Assembly: GCF_009806985.1 (NCBI RefSeq)
Contig: NZ_WUAX01000006.1
Coordinates: forward strand, 246,184 to 310,183
DNA length: 64,000 nucleotides
Origin: Halorubrum sp. JWXQ-INN 858
GTDB lineage: Archaea > Halobacteriota > Halobacteria > Halobacteriales > Haloferacaceae
Direction of reading: 5' to 3'
Shown here: one piece after another, positions 33,989 through 42,717 of the stretch
Layout of the letters: every line of letters begins with the position of its first letter
How positions within the stretch are numbered: position 1 is the first letter of the stretch
Notes under the pieces: generated by a model
The model's input: the letters and a program-made list of their open reading frames with translations, nothing else
The model's database searches: none
Told to the model about the DNA's origin: nothing
Translations under genes and position numbers: made by a program

Positions 33989-34630
33989 TCAGGCGGGGTC
34001 GTCCGCGACCGTGCCCCGCCGCTCGTGTTCCATGACCGTCGCGATCCGCTCGGCGAGCGGCGCGCCGAACTCCCGCTCGACGAGGTATAAGGCGAGGTCG
34101 ATCCCGGAGGTGACCCCGCCCGCGGTCACGAGGTCGCCGTCGTCGACGACGCGGGCCTCGACCACCTCCGCGCCGGAGTCGCGGAGCTCCGCCACCGCGC
34201 TCGCGTGGGTGATCGCCCGGCGGCCGTCGGTGATCCCGGCCTCGGCGAGCAACATCGCGCCGGTACAGACGGTGCCGATCCGGACCCCGGCATCGTGGTA
34301 CTCCGCCAGCGCGCGCGGGACGTCGCCCTTCTTCGCCTCCGCCCACGCGCTCGCGTCCTCGTCGCGGGCGGTCCAGCCGCCGCCGGGGACGACGAGGAGG
34401 TCCGGCGCGTCAGCGGCGGACGGGTCCGGAAGGACGCCGTCGATCCCGACGCGCGTCCCGTGGCTCGCGGTCACCCAGTCGCGTTCGTCGAGCGTCACGT
34501 ACCGGACGGCGAGCGAGCGCCCGTCGGCGTCGTCCTCGGCGAGGTAGCCGCCGGCGTAGTCGAACACTTCGTACGGGCCGATCCCGTCGAGTTCGTCGAA
34601 CCCGTCGTACAGCAGCACGTCGACGTTCAT
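33989..34630 (-). CDS. DJ-1/PfpI (GATase1-like) family protein
   Basis: A 213-residue protein of the DJ-1/PfpI superfamily, of the AraC-ligand/isonitrile-hydratase type. NVDVLLYDGFDELDGIGPYE is the conserved opening, LLVVPGGG near 85, and the nucleophile elbow IGTVCTGAMLLAEAG near 122, followed by THASAVAEL. The reactive Cys is present. Functions in the family include isonitrile hydratase, deglycase-like and chaperone roles; none can be chosen. The ATG at 34630 sits at the conserved N-terminus; upstream frame is arginine-rich noise. Confidence 0.88.
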   Translation of the reverse strand: MNVDVLLYDGFDELDGIGPYEVFDYAGGYLAEDDADGRSLAVRYVTLDERDWVTASHGTRVGIDGVLPDPSAADAPDLLVVPGGGWTARDEDASAWAEAKKGDVPRALAEYHDAGVRIGTVCTGAMLLAEAGITDGRRAITHASAVAELRDSGAEVVEARVVDDGDLVTAGGVTSGIDLALYLVEREFGAPLAERIATVMEHERRGTVADDPA

Positions 34631-35207
34631 GCCACCGGTAGGCCCGCGGCCGTCAAGTGCGTTGCCCACGCGGCGACGACGGCCGCGAGACCGTCCCGGG
34701 ATCGGGACGGATCGACGGGGGGACCGTCGACGACGTTTATAAACGGGACGCAGGAGCATCGAAGGTACTTATAAGTGGAGGCAGGGTTTCGGTGGGGGTC
34801 CGGGGCGCCCAACGACGCGCCACGGCGGTGGCGTACCGCGACCGCACCTCGAACCTCCCCAACCTCGGCAGCGGACCGCCGTCGGAGCCGCTCGACGGCG
34901 GTCCGACTGCCTCCCTCGCGCGCGTCCGAGGGCTCCCGACGGTCGCCCTCGGGAGTCGCGCGCGCCACGGCCGTTTATCAGGGACGCCGCCTCCGCCGCG
35001 TCGGTCGGACGCTTTTTATAAGGTCTGCGCGACCGGTTCAGGACGGTTTATAAGGGGGTGGGGAGTCGGCCCGTTCGTCCATTCGGCTCGTCCGGGCCGT
35101 CCGAGCCGTCCGAGCCATCCGGGCCGTCCGAGCCGTCCGACCACCGGATCGCCCGAGCCGTCCGGATCGTCCGACTGCCGGACCGCTCGAGCCCTCCGAC
35201 CGTCGGT
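34631..35207. other. Gene-free stretch with several TATA-like boxes and strong hairpins; candidate ncRNA locus
   Basis: 577 bases with no plausible protein. TATA-like sequences occur at about 34734-34743, 34767-34775, 35012-35019 and 35046-35053. Downstream of the second lie a 12-bp perfect stem (34872-34883 with 34894-34905), then nested stems GCGCGCG/CGCGCGC (34918-34924 with 34959-34965) and CCGAGGG/CCCTCGG (34926-34932 with 34946-34952). CTCCCGA (34933-34939) can alternatively pair with TCGGGAG (34949-34955). Neither SRP RNA nor RNase P RNA signature sequences were seen. A structured RNA is a hypothesis only. Confidence 0.4.
35085..35142. repeat. 9-bp tandem repeat (CCGTCCGAG)
   Basis: About six copies of a CCGTCCGAG/CCGTCCGGG unit just past the photolyase stop codon. 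Confidence 0.75.
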
Positions 35208-36728
35208 TCACTCCTCGGGGTCCTCGCCGCGCGCCCGCTTGTACATCGCGAGCGCCGCCTCGCGGCGCTCGCCGTGGTCGACGATCGGGTCCGGGTACTC
35301 GGGGGCCGCGTTCGCCCGCTGGACGGCCATGAGGTCGGGCCACTCGTGGATCAGGTCGGCGTCGACGCCGCGGAGCTCGGGGACGTGCTCCGTGATGTAC
35401 GTCGCGTCGGGGTCGTACCGCTCGCCCTGCGTGGTCGGGTTGAAGATCCGGAAGTACGGCTGCGCGTCGGTGCCCGTCGAGGCGGCCCACTGCCAGCCGC
35501 CGTTGTCGTTGGCGGTGTCGTGGTCGGCGAGCAGCTCGCGGAAGTGGTCGTAGCCGTGCCGCCAGTCGGCCAGCAGGTCCTTCGTGAGGAAGGAGGCGAC
35601 GATCATCCGCACGCGGTTGTGCATGAAGCCCTCCGCGCGGAGCTGGCGCATCCCCGCGTCGACGATGGGGTACCCCGTCTCGCCCCGTTTCCACGCCGCG
35701 ATCTCCGCGGGTTCGTCGCGCCACTCGATCCCCTCCTCGTACGACTTGTAGTTCGCCGTCACCACCTCGGGGTTGTGGTACAGCACCTGCGTGTAGAACT
35801 CCCGCCAGGCGAGCTGGCCCTGGAACTCCGCGACGGACTCGTCCGCGTCGTCTTCCGGCCGGTCCGCGGCGGCGTCCCTCGCGCGCTCGGTGGCGGCGTA
35901 CACCTCGCGGACGCCGATCTCGCCGTACTTGAGGAACGTCGAGAGCCGCGAGGTCCCGTTCCGGACCGGGTAGTCGCGGTCGGCCGCGTAAGCGAACACG
36001 TCCGCGTCGAGGAACGCCTTGAGGCGCTCGCGCGCCGCGTCGGTCCCGGCCGGACCGAGGTCGGCGTCCGGCTCGGCGAACCCGAGCGCCGACGCGCTCG
36101 GGAGGTCACCGACCGCGACCGTGGCGTCCCCGTCGAGGCCGTTCCCGCCGTTGTCGAGGGCGTCGCCGCCGTCGACCCCGTCCCCGTTCCCGTCGAGGAC
36201 CGCGTCACGAAGGGTCCCGGCGTCGACGAGGTCGGCGGCGTCGGGTGCCGGTCGGGGGGCCGCCTTCTCGCGGTCCCGCCACTTCTTCCAGTAGTACGAG
36301 TACACCGAGTAGGGGTCGCCCGCGTTCGTCCGGATCGCGTCCGGCGTGTGCAACACCGCGTCGTGGTGGGCCTCTCGGGGGACACCGACCTCGTTCAGCG
36401 CCCGGCGGACCCGGGCGTCGCGCTCCCGCGCGAGCCCGGAGTAATCGCGGTTCCACACGACCCCGTCCGCGCCGAGCCGGTCGGCGAGCGCCGGCAGGAC
36501 CGTCGCGGGGTCGCCGCGGGCGACGAGCAGGTCGCTCCCGCGCTCGCGGTAGGCCGCCCTGAGCGCCGCCAGCCCGTCGAGCAGTCGTCGAACCCGGACG
36601 TCGCTCGCGTGCGCGAGCACGTCGTCGTCGAAGACGAAGACGGGGGCGACGGCGGATCGGTCGACGGCGGCCGCGATCCCGACGTTGTCGGCGACGCGTA
36701 GGTCCCGCCGGTGCCAGAACAGCTCCAT
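35208..36728 (-). CDS. phr: Deoxyribodipyrimidine (CPD) photolyase, class I
   Basis: A 506-residue FAD enzyme that reverses UV-induced pyrimidine dimers using blue light. Residues 1-130 are the antenna-pigment domain (FWHRRDLRVADN). The C-terminal half is the FAD/DNA-binding domain, with QLAWREFYTQVLYHNP, MHNRVRMIVASFLTKDL, DWRHGYDHF and NDNGGWQWAASTGTD, whose Trp residues form the electron relay. A Gly/Asp-rich repeat insertion near 180-200 (VDGGDALDN GGNGLDGD) lengthens the inter-domain linker. UV repair suits an organism of sunlit brine. Single gene, converging with the structured region. Confidence 0.95.
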   Translation of the reverse strand: MELFWHRRDLRVADNVGIAAAVDRSAVAPVFVFDDDVLAHASDVRVRRLLDGLAALRAAYRERGSDLLVARGDPATVLPALADRLGADGVVWNRDYSGLARERDARVRRALNEVGVPREAHHDAVLHTPDAIRTNAGDPYSVYSYYWKKWRDREKAAPRPAPDAADLVDAGTLRDAVLDGNGDGVDGGDALDNGGNGLDGDATVAVGDLPSASALGFAEPDADLGPAGTDAARERLKAFLDADVFAYAADRDYPVRNGTSRLSTFLKYGEIGVREVYAATERARDAAADRPEDDADESVAEFQGQLAWREFYTQVLYHNPEVVTANYKSYEEGIEWRDEPAEIAAWKRGETGYPIVDAGMRQLRAEGFMHNRVRMIVASFLTKDLLADWRHGYDHFRELLADHDTANDNGGWQWAASTGTDAQPYFRIFNPTTQGERYDPDATYITEHVPELRGVDADLIHEWPDLMAVQRANAAPEYPDPIVDHGERREAALAMYKRARGEDPEE

Positions 36729-36819
36729 GCGTCACCTGCGGACGGCACGCTCCTGAATCCATCGGGAACGGCGGTGAGGGCGGTAGCGCGACCGGTGGAG
36801 TCGGTCGGTTCGCTCGAGT

Positions 36820-37218
36820 TCAGATCTGCGTCACCCACGCCTTGTACCCGTCCTCGAGCCCGTACACCTCCCGGAACGCGCGCTCGATGAAGCCGGCGAC
36901 GCGGTTCGCGTCCGACCGGGCGGTGACGACCGCGTTCGTCCCCTCGGCGTCCTCGGGGCTGACGAGCTCGTCGATCCGGAACTCGGGGAACGACCCGAGC
37001 AGCGACTTCAGCCGCTCCAGCTCCGCGTCGGTGCAGTCCAGGACGACCTCCGTGCCGGCGAGCTGGATCCACGGCGGGACCTCGCCGCCGTCGGTGACGT
37101 CGCTGTCGGGGTCGACGTCGACGGTCATCACCGCGCTCGACCGGCTCCGGTGGGCCGTCGCGGCGTCCGCGAACAGCTTCAGCCGCTCCGTCTCCGTCGC
37201 GGCATCGAATCGAGTCAT
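36820..37218 (-). CDS. Conserved haloarchaeal protein (DUF7112-like)
   Basis: A 132-residue acidic protein. It starts MTRFDAATETERLKLFADAA and has an alpha/beta pattern with paired strands (AVMTVDVDPD, EVVLDCTDAELERLKSLLG). No catalytic motif. The family name is from memory. A reverse-strand TATA (GTTTTAAGGG, about 37241-37250) lies 27 bases upstream of the ATG at 37218 and fixes the start. Confidence 0.8.
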   Translation of the reverse strand: MTRFDAATETERLKLFADAATAHRSRSSAVMTVDVDPDSDVTDGGEVPPWIQLAGTEVVLDCTDAELERLKSLLGSFPEFRIDELVSPEDAEGTNAVVTARSDANRVAGFIERAFREVYGLEDGYKAWVTQI

Positions 37219-37391
37219 GCGTACGGGTCCGCCGTACGAACCCTTAAAACGCGGAGGTCTCCGGGAACGGAGTTCCCGATCGGGCGGCGGTCCGAAGACC
37301 GTCATGCCGCCCGCACGGGACCCTGTCGTTCGCACGGGGCCTTGCCGCCCGCACGGAAGGTTCATAACCGTCCCGCGTGGTGTACGCCCGT

Positions 37392-40373
37392 ATGGATGGC
37401 CCCCGATCGGACGAGTCCGATGCCGACCGGCGGGACACCTCCGATCCCCCCGACGCCCCTGCGACGAGCGGGGGCGATCGGGCGGGATGGAGCCGGGACG
37501 ACCGAAGGGGATCGAGCGGGGACGGGGTCGCCTGGGGAGATGGAGACACGGATCCGGGCACCGTCCTCGTCGTCGACGACGAGCCGGGCGCGGCCGACCT
37601 CGCGGCGACCTACCTCGAGCGGATCCTCGACGGCGTCGAGACGGTCACGGCGACGGCCCCCGAGGACGCGCTGGAGTCGATCTGTGAGCGCCGCGTCGAC
37701 TGCGTCGTCAGCGACTACGACATGCCCGGGATGAACGGGCTCGAACTCCTCCGGGACGTTCGGTCCGTCGCCGGCGACGTTCCGTTCGTGCTGTTCACGG
37801 GGAAGGGAAGCGAGGAGATCGCGAGCGAGGCGATCTCGGCGGGCGTGACCGACTACCTCCAGAAGGGGACGGGAACGGACCAGTACGCCGTGCTCGCCAA
37901 CCGGGTGGAAAACGCCCTGTTGCGCCGCCGCGCCGAGGCCCGCTCGCGGGCCCGCGGCGAGACGATCGGGCGGTACGAGACCGTCCTCGCGACGCTTCGA
38001 GACCCCGTCTTCACCCTCGACGGGAGGGGGCGGATCGCGTACGTGAACCGCGCGCTCTGCCGGCTCACCGGCGCGCCCGCGTCCGACCTCCGCGGCAGCG
38101 ATCCGGCGACGCTGTTCGAGGGACCGCCGCCGACCGCGCTCCGGTCGGCTGCCGGCGAGGGGGACGGCCACGAACCCGGAACTCACGACGGCCACGAACC
38201 CGGAACTCACGACGGCCACGAACCCGGCGCTCACGAAAGCCACGAGCCGGTCGGGTTCGACGTCCTCGTCCGGACGGCGGACGGCGGGGTCGTCGAGTGC
38301 GAGAGCCGCGTGAGTCGCGTTCGGGGGGACGAGGACGCCCTCGCGTGCGTCCTCCGGGACGTCAGCGACCGAGTCGGCGTCGAAACCGAGCTCACGGAGA
38401 TCAACCGGAAGGTCACGGCGATCCACGAGTTCGCGTCGACGGTGTCGACCGCAACGACGGTCGCGGCGGTGTTCGAACACGTCGTCGACGCCGCCGAGCG
38501 GATCCTGGAGTTCGACCGGTGTATCACCGCACGCCGCGAGGGCGACTACGTCTATCCGGCGGCGCTCTCACGGGACGTCACGTCCTCGGAGGTCCGCCGG
38601 TTCGAGGTCGGCGAGGCGATCGCCGGGCGGACCGTCGCCGAGCGACGGACGTTCGTCATCGACGACTTCCACGACGAACACAGTGCGGACGCGAACGCGG
38701 CCGACCCGGTCGCGGACGACCTCCGCTCGGCGATCAGCGTGCCGATCGGCGAACACGGGGTGTTCCAGGCGGTGTCGAGCCGGATCGGGGAGTTCGACGG
38801 GACCGACGTCGAGTTCGCCGAGCTGATCGCCTCACACGCCGGGGACGCGATAGAGCAGATCCTGACCGAGACCGACCTCCGGACCGAACGCGACCGGCTC
38901 GCCGCGCTGTTCGACAACGTCCCGGTCCCGATCGCCCGGGTCGCGATCGATCCGGACGGCGAGAAGACGCTGGACGCGACGAACGAGGCGTTCGAGTCGA
39001 CGTTCGGGTTCGCGGCCGACGAGGAGCCACACGCCACGCTGGTCGACGAGCTGATCCCCGAGGACGGGCGGCGGCTGCGCCCCGGGCCGGCCGCGGAGGT
39101 CGGCGAGCCCACCCAGTGGGAAGTCAGGCGGGTGACGACCGACGGCGCTCGGGACTTCCTGTTGAACGTGATCCCCACCGAGCGGAGCGACGGCGTCCTC
39201 GTGTACGCCGTCTACGCCGACATCGGCGAGCAGAAGCGCATCGAGCGGACGCTCCGCGGGCTCCACGAGACGACGCGGGAGATGTTCCTCGCGGAGGACC
39301 GGGAGGCGGTCGCGTGGGTCGCCACCCGTGCCGCGATCGACACCCTCGGGTTCCCCAGTAGCGGGGTCCGGCTGTACGACCCGGCGGCCGGGACGCTGCA
39401 ACCGACGGCGATCAGCCGCGAGGCGACCGCCGTCATCGGCGACCGTCCGGCGTTCGGTCCCGGGGACGGGGTGATCTGGGACGCCTTCGGGACGGAGGAA
39501 CCGGCGGTCGTCGACGACCTCGACGGGATCGACACCGCCGTCGAGTACGGCGACCTCCGGAGCCTCCTCGTCGTCCCGCTGGACGATCACGGGGTGATGC
39601 CGTTCGGGTCGACGGAGCCCGACTTCTTCGACGACACCGACGTCCAGCTCGCGCGCGTCCTCGCCGCGAACGTGGCGGTCGCGCTCGACCGCGCGGAGCG
39701 GACCGAACAGCTCCACGAGCGCGACGCGGCGCTCGAACGGGAGGTCGACCGGCTGGAGAAGTTCGCCGGCGTCGTCTCACACGACCTCCGCAACCCCCTC
39801 AACGTCGCCATGGGGCGGCTCGACCTCGCACGCGAGCGGGTCGACGGCGCCGACGTCCGGGCTGACCTCGACCGTGTCGCCGACGCGCACGACCGGATGA
39901 GCCGACTGATCGACGACCTGCTCGCGCTGGCCAGGCAGGGGAGGACCGTCAACGACCGGGAGCCGGTCGCGCTCGCGGCGGCGGCGACCGAGGCGTGGCG
40001 GACCGTCGAAACCGGAACGGCCGACCTCGACGCCCGCGACCCGGACGCGTCGGTCGAGGCGGACCCCGAGCGGCTCCGCACGCTGTTCGAGAACCTCTTC
40101 CGGAACGCGGTGGAACACGCCGCGACGGACGCCGACCCCGCGGTCCGGGTGACGGTCGGGCCCCTCGATGGTGAGGCCGGGTTCTACGTCGCCGACGACG
40201 GACCCGGGTTCGACGTCGACCCCGAGCGGGCGATGGAGTACGGCGTCAGCGGCCGCGACGACGGCACGGGGTTCGGGCTCGCGATCGTCCGCGAGATCGC
40301 GGCCGCACACGGGTGGACGGTGACCGTGGACGACGACGACGGTGCACGGTTCGAGTTCCTGACGGCCGACTGA
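37392..40373 (+). CDS. Hybrid sensor histidine kinase: receiver-PAS-GAF-PAS-GAF-kinase
   Basis: A 993-residue cytoplasmic kinase. After a disordered N-terminus (1-55), residues about 57-175 form a receiver (VDDEPGAADL, phospho-Asp in CVVSDYDMPGMNG, TGKGSEEIASEAISAGVTDY). A PAS domain (about 195-325) is interrupted by 24-bp repeats coding GHEPGTHD. Next come GAF (about 345-490), PAS (about 495-620), GAF (about 630-775), and the kinase core: His in GVVSHDLRNPLNVA near 800, NLFRNAVEHA, DDGPGFD and GTGFGLAIVREIAAAHGW. A TATA-like TTCATAACC centred 26 bases upstream selects the ATG at 37392. No transmembrane segment; stimulus unknown. Confidence 0.93.
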   Translation: MDGPRSDESDADRRDTSDPPDAPATSGGDRAGWSRDDRRGSSGDGVAWGDGDTDPGTVLVVDDEPGAADLAATYLERILDGVETVTATAPEDALESICERRVDCVVSDYDMPGMNGLELLRDVRSVAGDVPFVLFTGKGSEEIASEAISAGVTDYLQKGTGTDQYAVLANRVENALLRRRAEARSRARGETIGRYETVLATLRDPVFTLDGRGRIAYVNRALCRLTGAPASDLRGSDPATLFEGPPPTALRSAAGEGDGHEPGTHDGHEPGTHDGHEPGAHESHEPVGFDVLVRTADGGVVECESRVSRVRGDEDALACVLRDVSDRVGVETELTEINRKVTAIHEFASTVSTATTVAAVFEHVVDAAERILEFDRCITARREGDYVYPAALSRDVTSSEVRRFEVGEAIAGRTVAERRTFVIDDFHDEHSADANAADPVADDLRSAISVPIGEHGVFQAVSSRIGEFDGTDVEFAELIASHAGDAIEQILTETDLRTERDRLAALFDNVPVPIARVAIDPDGEKTLDATNEAFESTFGFAADEEPHATLVDELIPEDGRRLRPGPAAEVGEPTQWEVRRVTTDGARDFLLNVIPTERSDGVLVYAVYADIGEQKRIERTLRGLHETTREMFLAEDREAVAWVATRAAIDTLGFPSSGVRLYDPAAGTLQPTAISREATAVIGDRPAFGPGDGVIWDAFGTEEPAVVDDLDGIDTAVEYGDLRSLLVVPLDDHGVMPFGSTEPDFFDDTDVQLARVLAANVAVALDRAERTEQLHERDAALEREVDRLEKFAGVVSHDLRNPLNVAMGRLDLARERVDGADVRADLDRVADAHDRMSRLIDDLLALARQGRTVNDREPVALAAAATEAWRTVETGTADLDARDPDASVEADPERLRTLFENLFRNAVEHAATDADPAVRVTVGPLDGEAGFYVADDGPGFDVDPERAMEYGVSGRDDGTGFGLAIVREIAAAHGWTVTVDDDDGARFEFLTAD
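38163..38245. repeat. 24-bp in-frame tandem repeat inside the sensor kinase
   Basis: Copies at 38163, 38187 and 38211 plus a partial one at 38235, coding DGHEPGTH repeats within a PAS domain loop. Two copies are identical. Confidence 0.92.
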
Positions 40374-40411
40374 GAGCGGATGGCCGTCGGGGCGGAGATG
40401 GGGGTGGATAT

Positions 40412-40455
40412 GGGGCGGAGACGGGGCGGAGACGGGGCGGAGACGGGACGGGAAC
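40412..40455. repeat. 11-bp tandem repeat (GGGGCGGAGAC)
   Basis: Four copies between the sensor kinase gene and the small wHTH gene, ending about 45 bases before the latter's promoter. Confidence 0.8.
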
Positions 40456-40532
40456 GAAGCGGTTCGCGACTGTCGTGCGCGACGGGTGCACGGCCGAGCC
40501 ACGGTTAACCCGGCGGAACTCGCATCGGGAAC

Positions 40533-40826
40533 ATGGACGAGCGCGCATCCGAGCGACTCGCGTCGCTTCCCCCGAGCGCGAAGCTGGTGTACTACGTTCT
40601 CGACGCCGAGGGACGTCTGGATCAGACGGGGTTGGCCGCCGAGACGCGGCTGTCGACGCGGACCGTCCGGTTCGCCGTCGAGAAGCTCTCGGCGGCCGAG
40701 CTGGTCGACGAGGGATTCTGCCCCACCGACGCCCGCCGGTCCGTGTACGAGACGGCCCCGGGTCCCGACTCCGAGTCGGATCCCGACCCGACGGCCGCCG
40801 TGCGGACGGCCCCCGTCGACGACTGA
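40533..40826 (+). CDS. Small winged-helix DNA-binding protein
   Basis: A 97-residue protein. SAKLVYYVLDAEGRLDQTGL, then AETRLSTRTVRFAVEKL as the recognition helix and ELVDEGFCPTDARRSVYE as the wing, match MarR/TrmB-like winged helices of haloarchaea. The last 25 residues are disordered. TATA-like GGTTAACCC at 40503-40511 lies 26 bases upstream. Target genes unknown; the neighbouring sensor kinase is a possible partner. Confidence 0.85.
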   Translation: MDERASERLASLPPSAKLVYYVLDAEGRLDQTGLAAETRLSTRTVRFAVEKLSAAELVDEGFCPTDARRSVYETAPGPDSESDPDPTAAVRTAPVDD

Positions 40827-40894
40827 CGCCGAGGATCTTGCCCGGCGGTCGGATGCCTGTTCCGCTCAGTCCCTTCCCGGGCGGCGCGGTCGCC

Positions 40895-41293
40895 TTACTT
40901 CGTCGGGCCGGGGACGGCGAACACCGGGCGGTCGCTCGTGAGGATCGTCCCCTGGGTCACGCTCCCGAACACCGCCTTCCCCGCCGGCGACCGCTTGCGC
41001 CCGGAGAGACAGATAGCGTCGGCGTCGATGTCCTCGGCGGCCGCGACGAGCTCTTCCGCCGGCCTCCCGCTGGCCTCGTAGTGGACACAGGAGACGCCCG
41101 CGTCCTCGAGGAGCGTCCGCGCCCGGCGGACGGCCGCCAGCTGGTGGACCGACGCGCCCTCGGGGTTGTCGCCGAACACGTGACAGAGGTGTGCGGTCAC
41201 GTCCTCGCTCGCGGCGGGGAGGGCCGCGATGGCCTCGGCCTGTGCGATCGCTCGGTCCTCGTCGACATCGATCCCCACGAGTACTCGATACAT
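40895..41293 (-). CDS. Universal stress protein UspA family
   Basis: A 132-residue UspA domain: MYRVLVGIDVDEDRAIAQAE at the start, DADAICLSGRKRSPAGKAVF near the nucleotide loop and DRPVFAVPGPTK at the end. The ATG at 41293 is preferred over an upstream frame because a reverse-strand TATA (CACTTATGTG) sits 27 bases away. Third UspA of the window. Confidence 0.88.
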   Translation of the reverse strand: MYRVLVGIDVDEDRAIAQAEAIAALPAASEDVTAHLCHVFGDNPEGASVHQLAAVRRARTLLEDAGVSCVHYEASGRPAEELVAAAEDIDADAICLSGRKRSPAGKAVFGSVTQGTILTSDRPVFAVPGPTK

Positions 41294-41407
41294 ACCTCCC
41301 CGTTCGATCGACCGGCACATAAGTGATCGTGGGAGGACACGTGGGGGAGGGCGACCGCGCCGACCTTCGCGCCCCTGTTTTTACCCGATGCCGACGAACG
41401 GGCGGTC

Positions 41408-42643
41408 GTGATAACGATCAAAGACACCGTCCACGACCACATCGAGATCGACGGCGTCGCCGCCGACCTCCTCGACACGCCGGCGGTACAGCGGCTCCGG
41501 CACGTCAAACAGCTCGGCACGGTCCAGCTCGTCTATCCGTCGGCTAACCACACGCGGTTCGAGCACAGCCTCGGCGTCTACCACCTCGCGCGGCAGGCGC
41601 TCGAGCACCTCGGGATCGGCGGCAAGCGGGCCGACCGGATCGAGGCGGCCGCGATGGTCCACGACGTGGGACACGGCCCGTTCAGCCACAACCTGGAGGC
41701 GCTCACCCACCGCCGGACCGGGAAGTACCACGACGACGTCGAGGGGCTGTTGGCCCGCGGCGCGGTCGGCGACGTCCTCCGCGACCACGACCTCGACCCG
41801 TCCCGGATCGCCGGCCTCGTCGCGGGCGAGGGGCGCTACGCGGGGCTGGTCTCGGGTGAACTCGACGTCGATCGGATGGACTACCTCGTGCGCGACGCGT
41901 ATCACACCGGCGTCCCGTACGGGACGATAGACACCGAGCGATTCGTCCGTGAGCTGGCGTTCACGACGGTCGACGGCGACGGGCCCCGGCTCGTGTTGGA
42001 CGAGGGGAACGTCCAGACCGCCGAGAGCCTCCTCCTGGCGCGCGCGCTGATGAACCCGGTCGTCTACACCCACCACGTCGCGCGGATCTCGAAGGCGATG
42101 CTGCGTGACGGGGCGGCGACGCTGCTCGACGCGACGGAGACGACGGCGGCGGAGCTCCGTCGCATGGACGACCACGACTTCCTCGTCGCGCTCCGCTCGT
42201 GTCCGGACACCGCGCCGATCGCCCGGCGGTACGACGAGCGGGACCTCTACAAGCTGGCGGTCTGGGCGGAGTACGACGACGTCCCCGAGCGGGTCCACGA
42301 CGCGGAGCACGAAACCATCGTCGCGCTCGAACGCGAGATCGCCGCGGAGGCCGGCGTCGATCGCGACGCCGTCGTGCTCGACGTCCCGCCGGAGCCCTCG
42401 ATGCGGGAGTCGAGCGCCCGCGTGACCGTCAACGGGGAGGTCCGGCGGCTGGAGCGACAGTCGCCGCTCGTCTCGGCGCTCCGGACCGTCCAGCGGAACC
42501 AGTGGCGGCTCGGCGTGTACGCCCCCGCGCCGGCGACCGACCGGGTCGGGCGAGCCGCCGCCGACGTGTTGGACCTCGACCCCGACGGGCTCGTGAGCGA
42601 GGTGCGGCGGGGGATGTCGACCACCCTCGACGAGTTCGAGTGA
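41408..42643 (+). CDS. HD-domain phosphohydrolase
   Basis: A 411-residue protein of the HD superfamily related to dNTP triphosphohydrolases (SAMHD1-like). HTRFEHSLGVYHLARQ gives the first His, AAMVHDVGHGPFSHNLEAL the HD pair, and ELDVDRMDYLVRDAYHTGV the last Asp and following helix. It should cleave phosphate from a nucleotide such as a dNTP or signalling nucleotide. The start is a GTG at 41408, with TTTTTACCC 27 bases upstream. Confidence 0.92.
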   Translation: MITIKDTVHDHIEIDGVAADLLDTPAVQRLRHVKQLGTVQLVYPSANHTRFEHSLGVYHLARQALEHLGIGGKRADRIEAAAMVHDVGHGPFSHNLEALTHRRTGKYHDDVEGLLARGAVGDVLRDHDLDPSRIAGLVAGEGRYAGLVSGELDVDRMDYLVRDAYHTGVPYGTIDTERFVRELAFTTVDGDGPRLVLDEGNVQTAESLLLARALMNPVVYTHHVARISKAMLRDGAATLLDATETTAAELRRMDDHDFLVALRSCPDTAPIARRYDERDLYKLAVWAEYDDVPERVHDAEHETIVALEREIAAEAGVDRDAVVLDVPPEPSMRESSARVTVNGEVRRLERQSPLVSALRTVQRNQWRLGVYAPAPATDRVGRAAADVLDLDPDGLVSEVRRGMSTTLDEFE

Positions 42644-42717
42644 CCGCCGGACGGGAGGGGACGGCAGGGTCGTCGCGGGTCGTGACGTTTTAACCCCCCG
42701 CTGTCGACCACCCGCGT

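Noticed and set aside
34631-35207. SRP RNA or RNase P RNA gene
   Set aside because: The conserved SRP domain IV core and RNase P signature sequences were looked for by eye and not found; only generic hairpins are present.
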